Shown: in pieces, positions 29,576 to 37,382 of the stretch | Position numbering within the stretch: the stretch's first letter is position 1 | Layout of the letters: each line of letters starts with the position of its first letter | Source of the DNA: Archangium violaceum Cb vi76 | GTDB taxonomy: Bacteria; Myxococcota; Myxococcia; Myxococcales; Myxococcaceae | Assembly: GCF_000733295.1 (NCBI RefSeq) | Contig: NZ_JPMI01000392.1 | Span: forward strand, 1 to 40,520 | Direction: 5' to 3' | Length of the DNA stretch: 40,520 nt | Notes under the pieces: generated by a model | The model's database searches: none | Told to the model about the DNA's origin: nothing | The model's input: the letters and a program-made list of their open reading frames with translations, nothing else | Translations under genes and position numbers: made by a program

Positions 29576-29668
29576 GGGGACTCCAGGGTGAGGGTGGGTG
29601 CGCGGTCCTGGAGCAAGGTGTGGGCCAGAGTCGTTTCTTGGGGCACAGGGGGGAGCACCTGGAGGGAG

Positions 29669-29703
29669 ACCCTCACCCCGTCCCTCTCCCAGAGGGAGAG
29701 GGG
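29669..29703 (-). repeat. Intergenic palindromic repeat, copy E (inverted orientation)
   Basis: On the plus strand GACCCTCACCCCGTCCCTCTCCCAGAGGGAGAGGGG: the tail comes first, so the unit points to the minus strand. It is within the 294-bp gap between the divergent beta-lactamase and GH1 genes; nothing else was seen in that gap. Confidence 0.65.
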
Positions 29704-29869
29704 AAGGGGGCGGAGTGTGGTCCGGGGGCCACGGCGCAGTGGCTCCCCGCCCGCGTGGGTTTCTCAGGCTCCGGAATTGTTGGATAGGGGCTCATCTCAC
29801 CCGCGGGTCGTGATTCCAAAACCGGGGAATCACTTCCCGCTCGTCAGTCGGGCCCATACCTTGTGTTTC

Positions 29870-31219
29870 ATGGGCACCAATGAATTTCCTCGCGGCTTCA
29901 CCTTCGGGGTGGCCACCGCCGCTTATCAGGTCGAAGGGCACATCGAGAACGACTGGTCCGAGTGGGAGCGTCAAGGGAAGTGCAAGGACCCCAACCACCG
30001 CTGCGGCCGCGGCGTGGACCACTGGAACCTCTTCGACCATGACGTCCAGCTCGCCAAGGAGGTGGGCAGCGGGGCGTTCCGTATCTCGCTGGAATGGGCC
30101 CGCATCGAGCCCGTCCGCGGCCAGGTGGATGAGGCCGCCGTCGACCAGTACCGCCAGCGTCTGCTGCGCATGAAGGACGCCGGCATCCGGCCCGTCGTCA
30201 CCCTCCACCACTTCACCCATCCCCAGTGGTTCCACCGGGAAACCCCCTGGCACGAGCCCTCCTCCGTCGTCGAGTTCCGCCGCTACGCCCGCATCTGCGC
30301 GCGCATCCTCAAGGGCCTCGACGCCCTCGTCATCACCTTCAATGAGCCCATGGTGCTGCTGCTCGGCGGCTACATCCAGGGCGTCATCCCCCCCGGCATC
30401 ACGGATGGGCACAAGTCCATGCTCGCGCTCGGCAACATCGCGCGCTCGCATGTCGCCGCCCGCGAGGAGCTCCTCCGCGAGTGCGGCCGGTGTGAGATCG
30501 GCATCTCGCAGAACATGCTCGCCTTCCGGCCGGACCGTTGGTGGCATCCGCTGGACCGAGCCCTCACCCGGCTGGCCTTCGACAACTACAACCACGCCTT
30601 CCACCGCGCCCTGACCGATGGCGAGCTGCGCATCCAGATGCCCGGTCTCGCCTCCACGCGCCAGCGCATCGAGGGTGGCCGCGACAGCGTGGACTTCATG
30701 GGCATCAACTACTACACGCGTGCCCACCTGCGCTTCGTCCCCAAGCCGCCCTTCCTCCAGTTCCAGTACCGCGACATCCACAACCGCGGCCTGACCGACA
30801 TCGGCTGGGAGGACTACTCCGAGGGCTTCTCCCACCTGCTCGTCGAGCTGCACCACAAGTACGGCAAGCCCATCTGGGTCACCGAGAACGGCATCGACGA
30901 CCGCCAGGGCGACCGGCGGCCCCAGTACCTCTACAACCACTGGAGCCAGATGCTCAGCGCCGTCCGCCAGGGCGCCGACGTGCGCGGCTACCTCTACTGG
31001 TCCCTCATGGACAACTTCGAGTGGCTCGAGGGGTGGGGGCCCCGCTTCGGCCTCTACTCGGTGGACTTCGAGACGCTCGAGCGCCGGGCCACTCCGGCCT
31101 GCCACTACTTCCGCCGCGTGGCCCAGAGCGGCGTGCTCGTGGAGCCGGGGGGCGTGCTCGAGCCCACGAAGTCCGAGGAGCCCATGGCGGCCGTGGCGAC
31201 CTCCACCGCCGCCCTCTGA
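29870..31219 (+). CDS. GH1 beta-glycosidase
   Basis: 449 residues, full GH1 barrel. FTFGVATAAYQVEGH at the N-terminus, acid/base Glu159 in TFNEP, nucleophile Glu339 in VTENG, and the aglycone/glycone loop YLYWSLMDNFEWLEGWGPRFGLY. No signal peptide, so cytoplasmic. It should release glucose or a similar sugar from beta-glucosides. The start is ATG 29870, where the family N-terminus begins; the upstream ribosome site is poor. Confidence 0.93.
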   Translation: MGTNEFPRGFTFGVATAAYQVEGHIENDWSEWERQGKCKDPNHRCGRGVDHWNLFDHDVQLAKEVGSGAFRISLEWARIEPVRGQVDEAAVDQYRQRLLRMKDAGIRPVVTLHHFTHPQWFHRETPWHEPSSVVEFRRYARICARILKGLDALVITFNEPMVLLLGGYIQGVIPPGITDGHKSMLALGNIARSHVAAREELLRECGRCEIGISQNMLAFRPDRWWHPLDRALTRLAFDNYNHAFHRALTDGELRIQMPGLASTRQRIEGGRDSVDFMGINYYTRAHLRFVPKPPFLQFQYRDIHNRGLTDIGWEDYSEGFSHLLVELHHKYGKPIWVTENGIDDRQGDRRPQYLYNHWSQMLSAVRQGADVRGYLYWSLMDNFEWLEGWGPRFGLYSVDFETLERRATPACHYFRRVAQSGVLVEPGGVLEPTKSEEPMAAVATSTAAL

Positions 31220-31297
31220 GAATCGGGCACCCGCACTCCGCGTGAGGCGGGCCGCCCGCGGGTGACGGCACCGAGGCGGGGGCGCTACAACGGGTGG

Positions 31298-33538
31298 ATG
31301 CCCGTTCTTGGACTGTCCGTCCTGAGCTCGCTGTGGCTCACGGCGGTGGATGCGCCCGTCACCTCGGTCACCGTCTATAGCGATCGGGCCCGGGTGGTGC
31401 GCACGGCCCGGGTGGCCCTCTCCGGCACCCAGCGCGTGGAGTTGCCCCCGCTGTATGGCTCGGTGGACCCCGCCTCCATCCGCGTGGAGGCCCAGGGCGC
31501 CGAGGTGACGCGGGTGGACATCCGCCCCGTCGAGTCCGAGGCCCTCCCCGCCACCGCGGCCAGCAAGCTCGTCACCACGCTGGAGCGGCTCGATGATCAG
31601 CTCGCCCAGGTCCGCGCCGAGCGCGAGGCGTATACCGCTCAGCTCACCGCGCTCGGCCAGGTGCGCCCCTCCGTCACGGACGAGGAGCCGTCCACCGAGC
31701 CGCCTCCCATCGCCAAGGGCGCACCGCGGGGGCCATCCCGGCTCGATGCTTCCGGCTGGCGCGCCGCCTCCGACTTCGTGGTGGAGACCACCGCCCGCCT
31801 CCAGGCGAAGCTGCGCGAGGTGTCCCAGCGCGAGGAGGCGTTGGACGGAGAGCTGTCCCGCAACGTCCAGGAAGCGCGGCGGCTCGGTGGCGAGCCCCGG
31901 CGCCGGGGCCTGGAGGTCGCTCCCACTCTCTCGGGCCAGGGCTCAGCGACGCTCACCCTCACCTATGTCACCAGCAACGCGCGCTGGTACCCCGCCTACG
32001 AGCTGCGGCTCGAGCCGGAGTCCAACCGCGTGCAGGTGGCCTTCTCCGGACGCGTCAGCCAGGAGTCCGGCGAGGACTGGGAGGACGCGGCGCTCACGCT
32101 CAGCACCGCCCTGCCCGCCACCGCCACCACCGCGCCGGAGCTCGCCACCTGGAAGATCGGCCAGCGCGAGCGCTTCATCCCCACGCCCGCTTCCGTTTCC
32201 GACTCCTGGCGCGCCCCGCCGCCCGCTCCTCCCAAGCCGCCCGAGGCTCCCAACGAGGACCTGCGGATGCGCGCCCGTCTGCTCTCGCTCATCGGCAAGG
32301 CCGGTTCCGCGACCACCCCGCCCGCGCAGCCGGCTCCCGCACCGGCGCCGCCGTCCTATGCGGAGGACCGGTCGCGCTCCCAGTCCTCGTCGGGAAGCAG
32401 CACCATCGTCGGCACCGTCGTGACCGCTGACACGAAGAGGCCCATGGCGGACGTGGTCATCACGGCCGTCTCGCCCAACCTCGTGGGCGAGCAGATCGTC
32501 GTGACGGATGCCCAGGGCCAGTACCGCATCCCCCAGCTCCCGCCGGGGGTCTATGCCCTGCGGTTCGACAAGGAGTCGTTCAAGCCGATGACGCGCTCGG
32601 AGATCCAGCTGCGGCTGGAGCGCACCATCCGGGTGAACGTGGAGCTTCTTCCCGAGAGTATGTCCGAGGCGATCGCGCTCGTCGCCGCGCCGCCGACGGT
32701 CGACGTCGGTTCCACCAGCACCGGAGTCAACGTCGATCAGGACTTCGTCCGGCGCATCGCGGTGAACCGGCCCGGCGGCAAGGGCGGTGCTTCGAGATCC
32801 TTCGAGAGTCTCGCCGAGTCCGCTCCTGGCGCGGTGGCGGAGAATGTCCCCGTGGGCCTCGCGCCCCCGGAGGGCTGGCGGCGGCCCGTGGTGGATCCGC
32901 GTCTGCCCGCCTCGCTCGCGGGCGGCTATGCGCTGGCCTTCCCCTCGCAGCGCCGCGAGACGGTGCTCAGCGGCAAGGGCGAGCGGCGTGTGCCCCTCTT
33001 CACCGAGACGTGGCCCGTGCAGGTGGAGCGCAAGCTGTACCCCGCCCTCACGCCCAATGCCTTCCTGGTGGCGGAGCTGCGCAGCCCCTCGCGCCAGGTG
33101 ATGCCCGGTGGGGACGCGCAGCTCTTCGTCGGCGCGGACCCCGCGGGCCAGGCCCGGCTCACCCTGGTGTCTCCGGGCGAGCCCTTCACCCTGCCCCTGG
33201 GCATCGACTCCGCGGTGCGCCCGGTGCGCAACGTGAAGCTCATGACGAGCGAGAAGGGCCTCATCGGCAAGGATGACGTCACCGAGTACCTCGTCACCCT
33301 GGAGGTGGCCAACCCGTACCCCTTCCCCCTGCCGGTGCAGCTCCACGACCAGTGGCCGCTGTCGCGCAGCGAGGACGTGGAGGTGAAGCTGGTGCGCACC
33401 GAGCCCTATGCCGAACAGGACCCGGCCCGGGGCACGCTGGTGTGGCGCCTGACGGTGCCACCCTCGGAGAAGAAGGGGGTGTCCTTCCTTTATACCGTCC
33501 GCCACCCCAAGGGCTGGCGCCTGGAGCAGTCCCAGTAG
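31298..33538 (+). CDS. DUF4140/DUF4139 (MuiA-like) protein with inserted TonB-receptor-like segment
   Basis: 746 residues from ATG 31298, which gives a short signal sequence (MPVLGLSVLSSLWL). Residues about 20-110 are DUF4140 (VTVYSDRARVVRTARV), 85-190 a coiled coil, and DUF4139 begins near 205 (SNARWYPAYELRL, SQESGEDWEDAALTLSTALP). After a Pro/Ser-rich linker, residues about 370-455 are a carboxypeptidase-regulatory-like beta domain (VTDAQGQYRIPQLPPGVYAL). About 460-515 resemble the plug start of Oar-type receptors (VDVGSTSTGVNVDQDF, RSFESLAESAPGAV). DUF4139 then resumes (RRVPLFTETWPVQVERKLYPAL) to the end. Function unknown; probably periplasmic or surface. A paralogue without the insert follows 12 bases later. 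Confidence 0.8.
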   Translation: MPVLGLSVLSSLWLTAVDAPVTSVTVYSDRARVVRTARVALSGTQRVELPPLYGSVDPASIRVEAQGAEVTRVDIRPVESEALPATAASKLVTTLERLDDQLAQVRAEREAYTAQLTALGQVRPSVTDEEPSTEPPPIAKGAPRGPSRLDASGWRAASDFVVETTARLQAKLREVSQREEALDGELSRNVQEARRLGGEPRRRGLEVAPTLSGQGSATLTLTYVTSNARWYPAYELRLEPESNRVQVAFSGRVSQESGEDWEDAALTLSTALPATATTAPELATWKIGQRERFIPTPASVSDSWRAPPPAPPKPPEAPNEDLRMRARLLSLIGKAGSATTPPAQPAPAPAPPSYAEDRSRSQSSSGSSTIVGTVVTADTKRPMADVVITAVSPNLVGEQIVVTDAQGQYRIPQLPPGVYALRFDKESFKPMTRSEIQLRLERTIRVNVELLPESMSEAIALVAAPPTVDVGSTSTGVNVDQDFVRRIAVNRPGGKGGASRSFESLAESAPGAVAENVPVGLAPPEGWRRPVVDPRLPASLAGGYALAFPSQRRETVLSGKGERRVPLFTETWPVQVERKLYPALTPNAFLVAELRSPSRQVMPGGDAQLFVGADPAGQARLTLVSPGEPFTLPLGIDSAVRPVRNVKLMTSEKGLIGKDDVTEYLVTLEVANPYPFPLPVQLHDQWPLSRSEDVEVKLVRTEPYAEQDPARGTLVWRLTVPPSEKKGVSFLYTVRHPKGWRLEQSQ

Positions 33539-33550
33539 CGAGGAGCCACC

Positions 33551-35119
33551 ATGCACACCCTGCCCTTGATGATGCTGGCGCTCGCCGCCCCCGCGAAGGT
33601 GTCCTCCGTCGTCGTCTACCCGGACCGCGCCCTGGTGACGCGCGTGGAGACGGTGGCCTGCACCGGCCGCCCGCTCGCCGTCTTCGAGTCCGTACCGCCC
33701 GCCGCGGACCCCTCCAGCTTCCGTGCCCGCTCCGAGGACGCCATCGTGGAGAGCCTCGTGGCCGAGGAGCGCACGCGCCAGGCGGAGTTCGGCCCGGAGC
33801 TGGAAGCCCTGCGCAAGAAGCGCGAGACGCTGGAGCGCGAGATGGCGGAGCTGGTGGACGCCCGCTCCCGTGCCCAGTCGCTGCAGCAGTTGGGTGAGAG
33901 TCTCACCGAGGTGACGGTGAAGCGGGTGGCGCGCGAGCTCACCGAGCCGAAGCCGGATGCCCGGGCGTGGACCCAGGCCTTCGACACCGCGCTGGACGCC
34001 CGGTTGCGCGCCGCCTCCGAGCTGTCCGCCCGGGCCGCCCGCATGCGCGAGGTGCAGCGGGAGCTGGACTCGCTGCGCGGCCGTGAGTCGTTCCTCTCCG
34101 CCTCGGCCGCGCGCATGGAGCGCCGGGTGGAGGTGCGGCTGGCCTGTCCCTCCGAGGGCCGTGCCCGCGTGGAGCTGCAGTACGTGGTGGGCGGCGCGGG
34201 TTGGACGCCCTCCTACGAGGCGCGCGCCGACGAGGCCGCGGGCCAGGTGGAGCTCTCCACCTTCGCCACCGTGAGCCAGTCCACCGGCGAGGACTGGAGC
34301 GGGGGGCGGCTGTCGCTCTCCACCGCCCGGCCCCGGGACAACGCGACACCGCCGGAGTTGAAGCCCCTCACGTTGAAGGCCTGGGAGCGCCGCCCCGAGC
34401 GCAAGGTGTTGGTGCGCCGCGAAGAGGTGCGGCAGCACGCCCAGGCCGGTGGGCAGATGCCGGGGGAAACGGAGGGCGCGCTCCAGGCGGCCTCGCAGGG
34501 CATCTCCGTGCAATTGCTGGTGCCCGAGTTGGCCCAGGTACCCGGAGAGGGCTCGGCCGTGCGGCTGCGCGTGGCGCGCACGAAGCTGAAGTCCTCCTTC
34601 GTCTGGCGCACCGTGCCCAAGCTGCACCCGGTGGTGTTCCGCGTGGCCAGCCTCGTCAACGGCGCGCCCTTCCCGTTGCTGCCAGGCCCCGTGGACATGT
34701 TCCGTGCTTCCGGCTTCATTGGCCGCCAGCAGGTGGAGCAGGTGCCCCAGGGCGGTGCCTTCCAGCTCACCTTCGGCCTCGAGGAGTCGCTGCGCGTGGA
34801 GCGCGTGGTGGTGCAGGAGATCGCCCGCGACGAGGGACTCTTCGGCGGCCGGCGCCGCTTCCACTATGCCTACCGCTTCAACCTGGCCAACTACCGCCAG
34901 CGCCCCGAGGTGGTGGAGGTGGCCGAGCACATCCCCGTCTCCGAGCTCGATGACGTCACGGTGACGCTGGACGCCAAGAAGACGACGCCCGGCCACGCGG
35001 TGGAGGAGATGGATGGCATCGTCACCTGGAAGCTGACGCTGGCCCCCTCGGAGCAGCGCTCCGTGGACCTCGCCTTCCACGTGGACGTGCCCTCCAGCTA
35101 CGACATGCAGGGGCTGTAG
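33551..35119 (+). CDS. DUF4140/DUF4139 (MuiA-like) protein, paralogue
   Basis: 522 residues, GGAG before the ATG. DUF4140 at about 17-100 (VVVYPDRALVTRVETV), coiled coil about 85-195, DUF4139 about 210-520 (GAGWTPSYEARAD, SQSTGEDWSGGRLSLSTARP, and the C-terminal EQRSVDLAFHVDVP). Same architecture as its upstream neighbour but without the receptor-like insert, so the pair shows the ancestral and the modified form side by side. A short hydrophobic start may be a signal peptide. Family members have been linked to envelope or mucoidy phenotypes; no mechanism is known. Convergent with imm52. Confidence 0.82.
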   Translation: MHTLPLMMLALAAPAKVSSVVVYPDRALVTRVETVACTGRPLAVFESVPPAADPSSFRARSEDAIVESLVAEERTRQAEFGPELEALRKKRETLEREMAELVDARSRAQSLQQLGESLTEVTVKRVARELTEPKPDARAWTQAFDTALDARLRAASELSARAARMREVQRELDSLRGRESFLSASAARMERRVEVRLACPSEGRARVELQYVVGGAGWTPSYEARADEAAGQVELSTFATVSQSTGEDWSGGRLSLSTARPRDNATPPELKPLTLKAWERRPERKVLVRREEVRQHAQAGGQMPGETEGALQAASQGISVQLLVPELAQVPGEGSAVRLRVARTKLKSSFVWRTVPKLHPVVFRVASLVNGAPFPLLPGPVDMFRASGFIGRQQVEQVPQGGAFQLTFGLEESLRVERVVVQEIARDEGLFGGRRRFHYAYRFNLANYRQRPEVVEVAEHIPVSELDDVTVTLDAKKTTPGHAVEEMDGIVTWKLTLAPSEQRSVDLAFHVDVPSSYDMQGL

Positions 35120-35152
35120 GAGGGCGGCCGTAGCAGGGACAGCGCCGTCGTC

Positions 35153-35878
35153 TCAGGTGGCGGGCCGTCTGGAAACGACCGGCTCCAGCAGACCCCTGGC
35201 GTGCAACACCTCCTGGACCCGTTGGCCCAGGGCGAGGTGCTCGGGGTTGGAGGCGGTGAGGCGCTCGGGGGTGAGCAGCAGGAGCGTGCCCTGGTCCTCC
35301 ACCGGTTGCACCCGCACCGGCTCCGGCAGGGGCGGCACTTCCCCCCGGCGACGAGAAAAGTACGTCAACCAGCCCACGAAGGTTCCTGCAATGCCTTGCG
35401 GCGACAAGCTGTCCCGGAAATCACCGGAGGTGATGAACCCCCAGTCCGGCTCCCAGGCCAGCACCATGGCGCGTAGCACCTGGGCGAGCACATCCACCTG
35501 CAGGACGCGCTCCTCTTCCGGCTCCTCCTTCGGCAGGTAGAGGAGGCAGTTGTTTGGGACAAATTCGGCCGCGGAGCCACAGCGCAAGGTGGCCAGCCCC
35601 CCGTGCCCCTCCTCGTGCCCCGTCCACACCCAGAGCATGAAGCCATCCCGGCCCTCCTGGTACGTCCTCTTCTTGAAGAAGCGCGTAAACGTTTCGGCGG
35701 TGGGCTCGAACCGCAGCTGAAGTGCCTTCTTGCGTGAGTCGGCCTGCTCGAACCAGCGGGTGTAGATGGGGTCGCAACGAGATAGGAGGTGGAAGTACGC
35801 CTCCGCCCGCCGGGCACACTCCTCGGCGGAATCCTTGCGCGCCCCCCAGCAAATGCCTGCGTAATAGGTCTCTCTCAT
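35153..35878 (-). CDS. Imm52-family immunity protein
   Basis: 241 residues. MRETYYAGICWGARKDSAEE, CARRAEAYFHLLSRCDPIY, RWFEQADSRKKALQLRF and the C-terminal AMVLAWEPDWGF match the Imm52 family, which protects against Tox-REase-5 toxins in myxobacteria. The cognate toxin lies 11 bases upstream but is truncated and frameshifted, so this is an immunity gene without a working local toxin. Cytoplasmic. No clear ribosome site, so it probably relied on translation of the toxin gene. Confidence 0.88.
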   Translation of the reverse strand: MRETYYAGICWGARKDSAEECARRAEAYFHLLSRCDPIYTRWFEQADSRKKALQLRFEPTAETFTRFFKKRTYQEGRDGFMLWVWTGHEEGHGGLATLRCGSAAEFVPNNCLLYLPKEEPEEERVLQVDVLAQVLRAMVLAWEPDWGFITSGDFRDSLSPQGIAGTFVGWLTYFSRRRGEVPPLPEPVRVQPVEDQGTLLLLTPERLTASNPEHLALGQRVQEVLHARGLLEPVVSRRPAT

Positions 35879-35889
35879 ACGGCTTCGAC

Positions 35890-36749
35890 TCAGGGTGGAG
35901 GAGTGAACACCACCTCAATACCCGTGATGAAGTTTTCCCGGAACAGCTTCTCGAGGATGGGCACCATGCGGGGCTCCGCCACGTGCCAGCGGATGGCAAT
36001 GCCGTTGGCCACTCGCCATTGCCGCTGTGCCTGCCTGACGAGTCTGGCTGCACCTTTGAAATATTCCTTGGGCTCGAGGTTCGCGTCGAAGTGCTTGTCG
36101 TAGCCCAGGCCCTTGGTCTCTTGCAGGACTCGCTGGTCCAGTTCGAAGCCGTCGAAGTCGGCCTTCTCGCCGTTGCGCCACACGCGGTACACCCAGCCCG
36201 CCGGGGCCTTCGTCACCTGGTGCTGGAAGGCACGCGAGCGCGGTGACATCCGCTCGTTCTTGGGCACCCACTGCCCCGGCCCCCCCCACCGGTGGCACCC
36301 AGCCGCCACCCGCCGCGCCTGTCCCCACCTTGGCCAGGTGCAGGCCCCAGGCGACGCTCAGCCCCTGGCCGGCCACCGCCATGGTGTTCCCAGGCACCGC
36401 CACCAGCCGCAGCACCAGCTCGCCCCGCTTCGTCAGCGTCAGCAGCGGCACCGACAGCCGGCCGAGTTTCTCTCCCCACCCCACCGCCTTCACCGCCCCC
36501 GCCCCCGAGGTGCCCACCGTCAGCAGCACATGGGCCAGTAGCCGCGAGCCCTCACGTACCTGCTCGCCCCGGGGCTTGTGGCGGAAGGCTTCCCAGTACT
36601 CGGGCGCGTTCTGGAAGAGCACGCGCACCGCTCCCGGCAGCCGCGTCAGGCCCTCCAGGCTCTCGCCCGGGTGGAAGACGAGGTGGGCTAGGCCCGCCAG
36701 CGTGTCCCCCAGCGCCAGCGCCGCTACCGCGAGCCGCTGCGAGGAGGCC
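35890..36749 (-). pseudogene. Tox-REase-5 toxin, 5'-truncated and frameshifted
   Basis: Two frames join into one toxin. The upstream part (36290-36749, from LAVAALALGDTLAGLAHLVF to LHLAKVGTGAAGGGWVPPVG) is the hydrophobic middle of the protein. The downstream part (35890-36280, GPGQWVPKNERMSPRSRAFQ onward) is the Tox-REase-5 nuclease domain, with PD-(D/E)xK residues in DFDGF and LQETKG. They are split by a run of 8 C (36280-36287); 7 would restore the frame. The N-terminal region with its signal peptide is missing, and the frame runs without a convincing start into the end of the DUF3606 gene. Two independent lesions suggest true decay, though the homopolymer could be a sequencing error. Confidence 0.8.
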
Positions 36750-36935
36750 CTACTTCTTCTTCTTCTTGAGGTACGCCTCCACGTCGGAGGCCATCACGCC
36801 GACTTCCCGGACGGCCTCGCGCAGCTCCGCCGCCGTGCAGCCGAACTTCCCGCACCAGTAATCCACCTCGTGCTCCTGGTTGACGTTGACGCGAGAGGCA
36901 TCTTCGGGGCCCGTCTTCTTCGGATCGTCTGCCAT
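36750..36935 (-). CDS. DUF3606 small protein
   Basis: 61 residues. SRVNVNQEHEVDYWCGKFGCTAAELREAV and VGVMASDVEAYL match DUF3606, a short family with helix-turn-helix-like spacing but no known role. GGAGG lies 8 bases before the ATG. It ends in five Lys encoded by an AAG run; the stop directly abuts the truncated toxin gene, whose missing 5' part it appears to replace. Confidence 0.82.
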   Translation of the reverse strand: MADDPKKTGPEDASRVNVNQEHEVDYWCGKFGCTAAELREAVREVGVMASDVEAYLKKKKK

Positions 36936-37382
36936 TTGTGCTGTCCTCCACTACAAGGTTGTTCAGTGGATATGCATGGCCGGTGCGGCGCGCAATTCTT
37001 TCTTTTACTTTTTGAGTCGGGTGACGATTCCGCCCCGCGAGGTAGGCAGTTTTCGGCTCACTGCCAGAGGGTGCGCAGTAGAATTGGCCGAGATTCCTGG
37101 CGTTTTCGGGCCCTTCCCCCCCCATAGGGTTGGACGGCCCGCATCCTGTCCGTCTAGGGCCGTCTCCTCGCCGAGGAAGGGCCAACAAGCTGTTAAGAAG
37201 CACCCGAGTCCGCGGAGACGGAGTGGCGGTTGTTGCTCGCCCTCAGTTGCTGAGTGGCGAATGCGGCGCTGGCGCCGCGGCTCGCCGAGCGAACTCCAGG
37301 GCTGGTGGGTGGCCCGTTCTGTATGGTTGGCCTTCCCGCATCCTATCCTTAAGGGCTGATGCTCCTGGGGAGGGCCAGCGCC
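36936..37382. other. Gene-free stretch with duplicated toxin leader
   Basis: No believable gene in 447 bases. 37128-37211 resembles 37325-37405, the leader and first codons of the DUF6310 gene: both contain CCCGCATCCT, a GGGC/GGGCC block, and AAGAAGCACCCGAGTCC. The upstream copy has TTAAG where the downstream copy has ATGTTGAAG, so it lacks a start codon. It reads as the decayed start of a former tandem toxin gene or a duplicated control region. Confidence 0.6.

Noticed and set aside
31943-35080. Very long open frame on the minus strand opposite the DUF4139 genes
   Set aside because: The plus strand carries two recognisable proteins with signal peptides and ribosome sites; the minus frame is rich in Gly, His, Arg and Leu, typical of a GC-bias shadow.
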